Of a stretch of 64,000 nucleotides of DNA, positions 1 to 10,400 are shown one piece after another. The stretch's first letter is position 1; each line of letters starts with the position of its first letter. Where the stretch lies: positions 7,316,001 through 7,380,000 of the forward strand of contig OX377204.1 in the NCBI GenBank assembly GCA_947396885.1. Direction: 5' to 3'. The notes under the pieces were generated by a model. That model was not told the DNA's origin and did not search any database. It was given only the letters and a program-made list of their open reading frames with translations. The translations under genes were made by a program, and so were the position numbers. This DNA comes from Heligmosomoides polygyrus polygyrus. Taxonomy: Eukaryota; Nematoda; Chromadorea; Rhabditida; Heligmosomidae.

Positions 1-318
1 GGCTGCCCACGTAACCTTTTTTTATCGAATTTCTTGCGTCAGTTCGTAGGGATGACTCATGTTCTTTATCGGACGCAAGCCTTTACATAGTTGTCTTGAA
101 CTTGTCCGAATCTATTCTAGTCGCAGGGGCGCTGCTTGAAAAGGGAGACAAACATAGACGGTGTGGCTTCTCTGGGCTAGGAACTTGCAAACAAAATAAT
201 TCTGCGAACGGGAAAGTCTTTAACGTCCTCTTCTTCCTTGAATTTCCTGCTCTGTAGTGCATTCATCAGAGTGAACTCTCTGCTTGACACGAATCGTTGC
301 ATTCATATGCTATCTCAC
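1..318. other. Unassigned sequence
   Basis: No gene seen. GAATCTATTCTAGTCGCAGG at 110 resembles the GGATCTATCCTA element end. Confidence 0.3.
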
Positions 319-448
319 GCCCCGTTTATACTTCCGACGTCGAGCGACGATGGCATGAAAAGTGGCTAAATTGATAAATCGCGTCACTTAATCAATATGG
401 CCACTATACGTGGCGTTGCGTCGCTCGGCGTCGAAGTATAAACGGGCC
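319..448. mobile_element. TWA-type hairpin MITE (GTTTATACTT ends)
   Basis: CCCCGTTTATACTTCCGACG...CGTCGAAGTATAAACGGGCC. Inverted arms with AT-rich centre. Followed directly by TTA and a different foldback. Confidence 0.75.
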
Positions 449-451
449 TTA

Positions 452-909
452 CCAGGAAAGTATCTCAAGGGTAGGTCGAAAGTGTTGTATATGGGCAGAA
501 TCGCCTCTCTGTGGGAAACAACAAAATGCAGTTATCTCGATCCCAATACAACTCTGCGCAGAGTTAGGGAGGACGAAAGTTGGACCGTTGGCGGCCTTAG
601 CCCCATGCTTGCACGTGGAGGGCGGGCTCGGATTGGCTGGAAACAGCGATGATGAGTCAGCGGCGGTGGCGAAGGGGGTAGAAGGACGGCATAATCCCCA
701 TGATCGCTGTTTCCAGCCAACTTGAGCACGTACAACGCGTGCAAGCCGAGAACTTACGCTGCCAACAGCCCAACTTCCATCGTCCCTAACTCTGCGCAGG
801 GTTGTATTGGGGTGGAGATATTTGCATTTTGTTGTATCCCAGAGAGAAGCGATTCTGCCCATATACAACACTTAGGCCGTTCCGACCTACCGTTGAGATA
901 GTTTCCTGG
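452..909. mobile_element. 460-bp foldback element (CCAGGAAA ends), copy 1
   Basis: CCAGGAAAGTATCTCAAGGG pairs with the inverse at 885-909; arms of about 200 bases. TTA at 449-451 and 910-912. The open frames in both directions arise from the inverted arms. Confidence 0.78.
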
Positions 910-912
910 TTA

Positions 913-1500
913 GACGGTTCTCGCGCACCGCGAGTTGAACTGGAGCGATTCTAGTGTTTCGCCCTTATAAAATAGTTCACTCACAGTTTTACTGTAGTTG
1001 ACAGGATGACTGAACGAAGCGCCCTTCTCTATGATAGAGCCGTTTTTTCTGTTCGTTCAGCTAGAACAGTTCTCATCCTGCTGGATTACTTCAGCACTCA
1101 CCTTCAGTTTTCCGTTGTTCTCATTGTTCTTTCCCGTTGTTTGGAGCTTTTTGGGGCGATTATAAAGTTTTATATAAACTTTAGGGAGCAGGTGAACGTA
1201 GCGCACTCGAATGACTGATCTCCTCGTTCTGAATAAAAGGGCAACATTTGCTTGTGGCGGACAGCGTCGGCCATAAAATCGCGGTTTCAAAGCGATATAA
1301 TATAACGGTCATATGTAACTTGAAGCTATTGCTTTGGGCGATTTAAGATATTCCATTGATCTTGTATGCTTCCGCATGAGATCAAGTTTTTTTATTTGTT
1401 ATTTTGTTTTATTTTTTATTATTTTGAATGACCACTACGGACTGCCACCAGGCTGTTATGGGTCATTATTGATCATGCAAAAATTCCAACTTGGCCCGGT
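913..1500. other. Unassigned AT-rich sequence
   Basis: Only short frames without motif or splice support. A weak inverted similarity between about 995-1030 and 1190-1220 is the only structure. Confidence 0.3.
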
Positions 1501-1537
1501 GTGGTTTTCAGGGTGTTTATAAGGACACAAGATGCTG

Positions 1538-1815
1538 ATACTCAATCCCTTTTGGGATGCGCCACGCATTCTACTTCTACGGGATGTCGTGGAGGCGATC
1601 TGAACGCGTACTTAGCCTATACAATGACCGCCCGCAGTGACCCCCGGTCGCCAGCAGATAAACAATCAGCTGTTTATCCTTCCCAGGGAAGTCTGGTACC
1701 AATTCACAGACCCAAAGGGATGGAAGGCTTGGTTAGCCTGGGCGAGAAACCCGAACCGGGAACCTGGTATGGGGTGCACGCGAGAACCGACACCTCGGGC
1801 TGCGCTATACGCGGT
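1538..1815 (-). repeat. tRNA-derived SINE copy, inverse
   Basis: Same family as 13140-13429, recognised by ATTCTACTTCTACGGGATGT and ACCAGGTTCCCGGTTCGGG on the appropriate strands; diverged near the head. Confidence 0.75.
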
Positions 1816-1978
1816 GCTTATAAATTGGCTAAACTTCGCTTAATCGGAATATCCATGGAAAAATATGATTGTAGTTGTCTTAGTTCCGGCCAGGAAGGCG
1901 TTAACTTACGCCTATGGTAAGAATAATTTCCAATGTAGCTCAGTATTTAAACGTTGACTTGCAGTAATCAGTCTCTTA

Positions 1979-2240
1979 GACGTGGTAGCGTAGTCGGAGG
2001 AGACGCGGCTGTTCCGTGTCCCCGATTCCATTTGGGATTCCCGTCTGGCCAACTCAACCCTTACTTCCCTACCCAATAGTACCAGGGAGAAGAAACACAC
2101 TGACTTGTTTATCGGCTGGCTACCGCAAGTATCTGTTCAATGTAGAGGCCACATATGCATTCAAATTGCCTCCTTGACATCCCGTAGAAGTAGAATGTGT
2201 GGTACATCCCAAAACGGCGTCCTTTATCATTTGTGATCAA
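1979..2240 (+). repeat. tRNA-derived SINE copy, diverged
   Basis: Head GTGGTAGCGTAGTCGGAGGA and 3' part CATCCCGTAGAAGTAGAATG with CGTCCTTTATC tail; the middle is rearranged. Lies about 160 bases from an inverse copy. Confidence 0.7.
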
Positions 2241-2247
2241 TCTCTTA

Positions 2248-2382
2248 GGGAGAGTTTATACTTCAGTCGCTAGGCGGTGTGTCGTTACGAAAGCTATTAG
2301 TATCGATTAAGCGGTGAAGACGATCGATTCTGGTAGCTTTTATATGTCGCATGTCGCACGTCAAGTACGTATAAATCGTGCC
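2248..2382. mobile_element. TWA-type hairpin MITE
   Basis: Starts GGGAGAGTTTATACTTCAGT and ends ACGTATAAATCGTGCC; TTA flanks at 2245-2247 and 2383-2385. The right TTA is also the left duplication of the foldback at 2386-2851. Confidence 0.7.
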
Positions 2383-2385
2383 TTA

Positions 2386-2851
2386 CCAGGAAACTATCTC
2401 AACGGTAGGTCAGAACGGCCCATGTGTTGTATATGTGCAGAATCGCCTCTCTCTGGGAAGCAACAAAACGCAAATATCTCGACCCCAATACAACTCTGCA
2501 TAGAGTTAGGGACGACGGAAGTTGGGCCGTTGGCTGCGTTAGTCCTATGCCTGGAGGCGGAGAGCGGGCTCAACTTGGCTGGAAGCAGCAATGACGAGCG
2601 AGCGATGGTGGCAGAGTGCGTAGAAGGGCGGAGTAATCCCCGTGATCACTGTTTCCTGCCAACTTGAGCTCTCCCTCCGCGTGCAGGCATAGGGCTAACG
2701 CCTCCACCGGCCCAACTTCTGTCGTCCCTAACTTTGCGCAGAGTTGTATTGGGGTCGAGATATTTACATTTTCTTGTTTTCCAAAGAGAGGCGATTCTGC
2801 TTATATACAACACATTGGCCGTTCCGACCTACCGTTGAGATAGTTTCCTGG
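2386..2851. mobile_element. 460-bp foldback element, copy 2
   Basis: Same family as 452-909; TTA at 2383-2385 and 2852-2854. A shorter, decayed relative lies at about 45340-45440. Confidence 0.78.
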
Positions 2852-2941
2852 TTAGTAAATTGGTCGACTTCGCTGTTCGCACAAATATTAAGAAGTCTGT
2901 TCCATGTCCGACTGTCGTTGAATCTTGGCATGTCGTCGAAC

Positions 2942-3224
2942 AGTGTTGTAGGATATTGTGAAGCTGTTGAGCCAAGATTGTTATGGAGGCTTTACTCGAC
3001 TTACGTATCGGCGTAACCGCGTTTTTCAGAGCCTGGAAAAGCCAAAAAGAGTTTGAGAAATTACTCGTCCAAGGACCATTTGATTATCTAATGATCTTTG
3101 GACGAGTAATTTCTCAAACTATTTTTAACTCTTTTCCAGGTTCTGAAGAAGGCTGTTACGCCGAAACGTAAGCCGAATATTGCTTCCATAACAATCTTAG
3201 CTCAACAGCTTCACAACATACTAC
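2942..3224. repeat. 280-bp foldback
   Basis: GATATTGTGAAGCTGTTGAG pairs with CTCAACAGCTTCACAACAT and GTTTGAGAAATTACTCGTCC with GGACGAGTAATTTCTCAAAC. Nearly the whole element is stem, with a 30-base loop. No duplication is evident. Confidence 0.75.
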
Positions 3225-3637
3225 ATCATTAATAAGTCTTTTACTTCAAGAATTCAACAACCGTACAAAACATTGCAGTTATTTTTCCATGCAAAAGTCA
3301 GTTAACCATTTCGGATTCGTTTTAGAACAAGGAAGTTTCAAAAGAGCGGATTTTTTTTATTTATAATTTTGGTGTCTGAATGTTTCTGGTTTCGAAACTC
3401 AGGAAGCGTGGTACTTAGAGAGTGAAGGTGACCTCACTGTCCAAATTAGTTTAGGGATCTGGAATAATTTACGAGACATTTTGAGGTTATCCAAGTTTTT
3501 ACTTATAGTTAGGGTAATGATTTTAATTAAACAAAGGCCATTTGATCCAAAAAATCAACTCAGGTGAATAAGAGATGTTACATTTGGATTTTTGTAAAAA
3601 TAATACAAGGAATAACAGTCTATGACCAAAACGGCCT

Positions 3638-3715
3638 CAGACGAGACTCGAACCTATTGCTTTGATTTCCGGGCTATGTTGCAGCCACAAAGCTAGTGAC
3701 TATGGTTGGTCTATT
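3638..3715 (-). repeat. tRNA-like sequence
   Basis: The - strand reads TAGCTTTGTGGCTGCAACAT (box A-like) and AATAGGTTCGAGTCTCGTC (box B and T-arm). A different family from the others; possibly a tRNA pseudogene or SINE head. Confidence 0.45.
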
Positions 3716-3829
3716 TTATAAGATACGTATAAACAGGTTATGACTAAAGCTTGCGCTCAAGTTTTAGTCGTAACCTGCCATCCTTTGCAGTCAGATGCAC
3801 TCGACCCCAGTCCGCGCCAGGGTCGCCTT

Positions 3830-4317
3830 TTCTCGAATACGTGAAAAGAACCCTTCACTTCACTGTGTCCTTATGAATTCTTCGTTGTAGGTCTTGTGAT
3901 GGGCATCCGTGTGATCGCTGGTGACAGTGTTAACGCTGCCATCAAGTTTCCGCGGCTCATTCATTGCCTTCGCTCGATTTCGTGATCGCTGCCTGCGAAT
4001 CTCCTTATAGTATCTTCGCGTTGTGTGTATAATCTGCTGATCATCTGCTGTGCATACCGGCGCGTGTGTGTGTCGTCTGTGTTATCGACGAGGAAATCAG
4101 TTCTCCCTTTCAGCGAATTCGAGACGACTTTCGACCGTTTACGATCGGCGCGACCTAGTCCATTAGCACCTGCTTATTCTCTCCGTGTGTCATAGAGTCC
4201 TCTATTCTGGTCGTCTGCTGCCGGTGGTCACTCTATCACACTGCCTGATTTGAATTCTCCCGTCCAGTGCACTGATTCATGCGAGATTAGCCACGAGGGT
4301 CGATTCTCTATGCGGCT
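3830..4317 (+). promoter_or_regulatory. Probable promoter/5' leader of the coiled-coil gene
   Basis: This stretch is not recognisably repetitive, unlike most of the window, and is rich in short TG/CG and pyrimidine runs. It contains CTCCCTTTCAG ending at 4113, a good nematode 3' splice site about 205 bases before the ATG, which could be a spliced-leader acceptor. No TATA box is convincing. The role is inferred from position. Confidence 0.35.
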
Positions 4318-4464
4318 ATGCACTGCTGTTGTGGCATGAACAGACTGTACAACAAGGTCAGAGAACGACTCGGCGGAAACGCCACCTCGGGATCGGTGAC
4401 CATCCGCGACCAGCCGACCGGCTCCATAATTCTCGCCTCGCCGTCGAGGGAACGAAAGCCGGAG
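4318..4464 (+). CDS. Exon 1 (start exon) of the coiled-coil gene
   Basis: The frame opens at the first ATG after an in-frame TAG (4288-4290) and encodes 49 residues containing [14 protein letters not shown] and a basic end, SRERKPE. A donor GGAG|GTACTG follows at 4465. The frame stays open to 4710, but the part from about 4489 on is one arm of an inverted repeat copied at 5100-5240, so it is better read as intron. The exon ends in phase 0, while the next well-supported exon needs two bases from upstream, so at least one exon between is missing or the donor differs. Membership in the gene is inferred from strand and position. Confidence 0.55.
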
Positions 4465-7400
4465 GTACTGAGTAGTAGGCTGTCGGACGTTCTGCTCTAT
4501 CAATTGAAGGGTTTCGACCTCTCGTGGAACTTCGAATGGAGACCAGTATCATTGGGAAGCGCTCGAAGTGCCGATTACGAATATGGGTGTCAAAATCGCA
4601 AAGTGAAACTCCTGAGCGAGTTCTTCTGGCCTGTCGAAGTTCGCGGGGTTGACTGTGAGCTGGCCGCGCGAAAGTCTGTAGTGAGAACGGTGAGGGATGA
4701 AGACTGGTAAGAGCTGGCCAACAGCGGCAGCGGTGGCGTAGAGGTAGTGCTCTCGTTCGTCGGGAGTGAGGTGGTAGGTTCGATCCGCGTGTTGCATTGA
4801 TCATGACTTATCTTTGAAACGACATCTTATTCTGAACTATGGCCAGCCATTTACCATTGTGGCCAACTATTCAGTCAAACACGTGTCATAATTCAGAATA
4901 AGATGTGATTTCGAAGATAAATCATGAAGTGCAAAAGAACACGCATACAACGGGATCGAGCCTACAACCTTACTCCCAGCGAACCAAAGCACTACCTCTA
5001 CCCCACCACTGCCGCTGGCGATCCGCTTTTATCAGCTCTCATCCCTCATCGCTCTCACTGCAGGTCCTTCGCGTGGCCAGCCCATAGTGAAACCCGTGAA
5101 ATTTGACGGGACAGAACTCGCTTAGGAGTTCCATTTAGCAATTTTGACACCCATATTCGTAATCAGCACTCCGAGCTCTTTCTAATGACTCTGGTCTCCA
5201 CTTGAAGTTCCATGGGAGGCCGAAACTTCTCTAGCAGAACCTTTCTCTTACGTAAAAACTGAAACGACGTTTTCTCAGCGAGGTATGGCCTGCCCATGCT
5301 CGATATGACATCTGTAGACAGATGCATGGAGCGTTCGCTGCTTCGCTGTGGTTTAACTTGCTTCTGATGTGGAGAGAGCATGGATTTTGCTTTTTAACAC
5401 GACCATGTGACACGGTGTCGGGCCACTCCCTTTCTGTCGCATGGGACCGTGTGACACGGCGTCGTGTCACAGCGTTGTAATTTATTGTTCTGGTTGGATT
5501 CAAATCTTTAGAACAAACTTTTTGTGTATGTGCTCTTCATTCTTAAATATGGTTGTGAAAAGCGTGGTCCGCGAAAATAGTCTTCGGTCGGTTACTGAAA
5601 TGTTGAGCTTCTCGACAAGTATTGGCTTCAATTATTGATCAGCTCTCGACTTTGCAAAAAAATCGATGGTCATACGCGCTAGACACGCGGTCGTCAACAT
5701 ATTGAATGAGAATTAATCACTGCGGTTTAAAACTGACACCGACACTGTTAAGGTGTCATAATTCAAAAGAAATCGGACGCCATGTGGCGTTGTAGCAAGT
5801 CAAATCAAGAAGACAAACCTTTCATAGCGTCGTCAGACCGCGATAAAGTCTCACATTCCACCGGAAGGCTCAGTTCGAATGAAAACTGACAGTGGCAAAA
5901 AATTTCGAAAAAGAAAGCCGAAGAAGAAGACAGAACTAAGCCGACGAAAGCAAAAACGAAAACGGTCTCGGCCACCTCCTCTGGTCTCCGATCGGAACAC
6001 AATAAAAAAGCGCACTCTCTGCGGTGTGACATGGGGTCTGCTAAGGCCCATTTATACTTCCGACGCCGAGCGACGAGACGCCGCGTATGGTGGCCAAATT
6101 GATCGAACGCTCGATCAATATGGCTACAGTACGTGGCGTCGCTCGATCAATATGGCTACAGTACGTGGCGTCGCATCGCTCAGCGTCGGAAGTATAAACG
6201 AGCCCTAACGGTAAAAATGGAAACTGACGTCTCTTGACTGTGTCTGTTTCCCTTTTGTCACCGATAGCTTTCACTCCGAACAGTGCACACCGAACGACGG
6301 CGTCAGCTCTCGTTTTGCCTTCAATTTTAGTTTACATTTGAATTGGGAAAGCCGTATGGAATCTGCTGCTTTATCCATTTTTACTTTTCTTTAGAAATGT
6401 AACCTCAACTACATTTATGTATTTGCTTATATTTATCTAATTATTAATTATTACTCAAGTATTCGGTACTATGTATAAATGCGACATGGCATAAGATTGA
6501 GAGATTTATTCTCTGGTGCGGCATCGTGGTGTCACAGGACTACCCATCTCGACTAGAAATAAGTCCAAGAATGTTACGGTCATAATCAATATGTGGAGTA
6601 GCAAAAGAAGCGATAAAAGAATATTTGCTCGATGGCGAGAACCGGTTCTCTCGACGGAAGAAGTCATTTTGTACTTGGCGAGGTTGATGGCCTCCATCCA
6701 CCACTGCCGTTATTTTTGTAGGCGGTGGGGTGTTCTTGAAGAAAAAGCTGGGCTCCAAAGGCGTTGTACAATAGTCCTATGATTTACTGTTTTAAGGTCG
6801 CCGTTGCGCCACAGCCCCAGACTCAGAAGTCCAGACATCGTCATCAGAGGGAGACCGATGTGGACAGAAACCAGTGAGTGCATTGTTTTCTTTATTTCAT
6901 TTCCGTTTATTTCCTCGTTCTTCGATAACTTTTCATGCTGGATTGTATTCAACACTGTCGGGAATAAGGGTTAAAAAACCCTCGTGGGTATGCGGTTTGC
7001 CAACATTGATTATCTGGTATCCCCTACCTAGCAGTGTACCCGTGAGGGGTTGGGTAAGGTATTAGATATGGTGACTGCCACTCCGTAAGGGCAGTGTTGT
7101 ACTCCCGCGGGAGCATACGCGGAACGTCCGCGGACTAGGGATGCACCGCGGACGGCGGGCGTGGCGAGGCGCGGCGATTGGCCAGCTCAGGGATCCCTGC
7201 GCGATTCCCGCTCGTCCGCTGATGCTCCTGCGGGAGTATAACATAGGCCTAAGTGTATTTCTTCCTTGTAAACCGTGCGTTTGATCATTGATAAATCCTG
7301 CCGCTGATCTCTTTCGCAGGCCTTTTATATGACAGTGTGTGAACCGCCCCTCGATTTCTTGCTGTCCAAGGAGTCCCTGTACATATATCAGAATGAAAGT

Positions 7401-10400
7401 CAGGAAGGGGTGACAATGTTTACGAAAAAAGAAATCGTTCATTTTACCTTCCAAGTGACTTTTACTCTCATTGTATGGTAAAATGTAGAGTGTTCTACAC
7501 AAGGACCTCTGTAGAGCAGTAGGAGGAGGCGCCAGTTCTCGTATCTATCCGCAAATCGAGGTTCGTGTCCTTCTTAGGTCAGCGAACCTATTTCTATGAC
7601 TTGTGAATTGGTGTCAAAGTGTTTGCGAATGATAAAGCAGTGATTTTTCTATTAGCTGGCGATCGTACGTCATTCTATAGTCCAAATTTGCTCGCAGTTT
7701 GTCTCCACGGTATCTCGTAAAAGGCGAATGCATGGCGCACCTAGCGAGGAGATTGTTTGACGATGATCATTGTCCTTAATCAAAAAGTTTCCGAAGCTGT
7801 TCATTGATTATCAAAGGACTGTTCTTTGGAGTCAGATCCATGCATTTTGCTCTTTGGTTGGATCTTCCGTCCCAGACAAACTTACTTGAGCTTGAGGAGT
7901 AGTTCGGTTCAGATTTGATCTCTCATAACAATTTTTCTGAAAATGCCTGACTTTGTGTTCTAGTGATGCGTTAAAATAATATCTATTCAAATGGTAGTTG
8001 TACTGAGTCAGATCCGTTTATTCCTTACTAAGTGAAGGAAATTGCTGCCTATCTATGCTCTAGAGTAGACTTTATACCCCATTTTTTCCTTGAAAAATAG
8101 AAATTGCATAAAATTTCGGAGAGGACCATAGTAATCTTTTGGTCTATGCTAGTGGGGGGAGGGCACTCCATTATGACTGCTGCGGTGGCATAACTGAAAG
8201 CAGACTAGGATACAAAGACAATACCATGAACTGGCCTAGAATCCTTCTTAACATTATCTAGCCAGGTGTCATATTGTTCGCATTTGTTTCGCAGCTCGTT
8301 TTGATTTGAAGGATGTTCATGTTCGATTTCAAAGGCGTCATGCTTGCTTTGAAGTGTCCAGTTCGAGGTGTAGATGGCAAACATATAAGGGTGTCTGCAC
8401 GAGCTTCCAGGGCATAGTGGTGACCATGTTCTGTGTAAAGCAGTCTGCATGATGCTGGTTCACACCCTATTTGTGGGTGTTTACTTTCCCTATAGATGAC
8501 TAGCTGCGGTTTTACTCAATACATACCATTACGATCGATTCAGGTACCATATCTAAGGGAGTGAGGGATGTATTATGCATATAGTGCGCAGAACCGTTGC
8601 CTTTTTCGCTTTGATGCGCTTGGGAGCGGGCTACTCATCGGAAACGGCGTCAGGTGTTGGAAACTTTCCATTTGCGCGGCATATCTGTGACGTCTCGATT
8701 GTCTCCGTGGGTCGTAAATGGTCCGAGACCTCTTAAACGGCGTTAATGACTTCTGCGCGGCCGGAGCGAAACGAGAAAATGCGCTTGAGCTGTGCGAGGC
8801 AGTTCTGATTGTGAGTAGGAGGTGGGTAGGGGTTACTGCGCAGGATCTGAACGATTTGAACTTCTGCTGAAAACGGGCGATTCCACTGACTATGCGACCT
8901 TCTCTAAGGAATGGGTAAGATAAAGGATAAAGGATAAAGGACGGCATTACTCAATTCCTTTTGGGATGCGCCAGCGCATTCTACTTCTACGGGATGTCGT
9001 GGAGGCGACATGAATGCGTATTTGGCCATACAATGACTTGCGGTGACCAGCCGATGAACAAGTCAGCGCTCTATCCTTCCCAGACAAGTCTGGTTCCAAT
9101 TCACCGACCCCGGAGGGATGGAAGACTTGGTTGGCCTGGGCGGGAAATCCGAACCAGGAACCTGGTATCGGGTGCACGCAACAGTCGCGCCTCCTCCGAC
9201 TGCGCTACACGCGCCCTAATGGGTAAGAAGTACATGGAAAGCGGGGTGTATTCCTAGTCTAGGCGGTCCGCACCTTCATGGCATAGCAAAAATGAAAGTA
9301 AGCCGTTACAGGATTTGAGCGCGGTAACGTAATCCTGGAAATAATAGCACTTTGCCATTTGTTGCCTATAGGCCCTCTGTTTGAATGGTACGGTTTTCAG
9401 GGGTTAAACCCCACCTCCTTTTCTTTCTAACAGAGGATGCTCCAAAAGGGAAGAGCCGCTCTTGAAGATTTGCCCTTTCGTGAGCATTCCGGCTGCAAGC
9501 CGATCTTTAGCATGATGTAGGCAGTTGAGTAGGCGTTGGCCAGGTAACATTCTGCTATCAAGGCATGCACTGAACATATGACCATATTACTGCGTACAAA
9601 TGAAGTGCGTGGCGTCTCCTTATGGAGTTATTTAAGGCATATTGACGTCATAACGATATTTTGTTGCGATTAAAACTCTAGCACCAGGCGGGACTCGAAC
9701 CGGCACCTCCTGCTGATCGGGCTGGAATGCTCTACGCTATTACTCCACCGGCCCTGTTTGATCGAACACAACATCCACGCCTCGGTGGTCCCTCGGCACT
9801 CTCGTATGTCGGGATGAGCCGGCCGCTGATATCAGCATGGAACCAGTGAAGCTGGAGGTCTTGATAGAAGTGATTCAAGTCAGTTTCCTTAAGCCTTAAT
9901 TGGCTGGTACCGAGGTTCTTGAGGCTTAAGGAAAATGACTTCAATCATTTCTATCAAGACCCTCAGACTGACTGGTTCCATGCTGATATCAGCGGCCATC
10001 TCAGCCGATGTACGGGTGAGGGCTTGTGGGTCGTACGAGGTGTGGGTATTGCGTTCGATCAAACAGCGCCGGTGGTGTAATGGCGTAGAGCACTACCGCC
10101 CGGTCAGCAGGGGTGCGGGTTCAGGCCCCGCCTAGTGCTAGAAGTTTTGATCGCAAAAATTCATCGTTTGAAGCAGGTTATTGTTAATACGAAAACATCT
10201 TTCCTTTCTTTGCCCAATACTGTGCTCTTCTTCCCTGAAGCGGACGAATATTGGGCAAAATGCTAAGTTGCACTGCATTCCTACGTACTTTCATTCATCT
10301 CAACAGTGCCAGGAGGTGGTGTTTGCCTACATTGCGCATGAATAAATCGTTTCCGATGACCTAAGTCTGTCGAGCTTTCCGACCGTCTGGTTGACGGGAG

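Noticed and set aside
4464..4710. Extension of exon 1 as a single 130-codon gene
   Set aside because: The part after 4489 is one arm of an inverted tRNA-derived repeat, and a donor (GGAG|GTACTG) precedes it.
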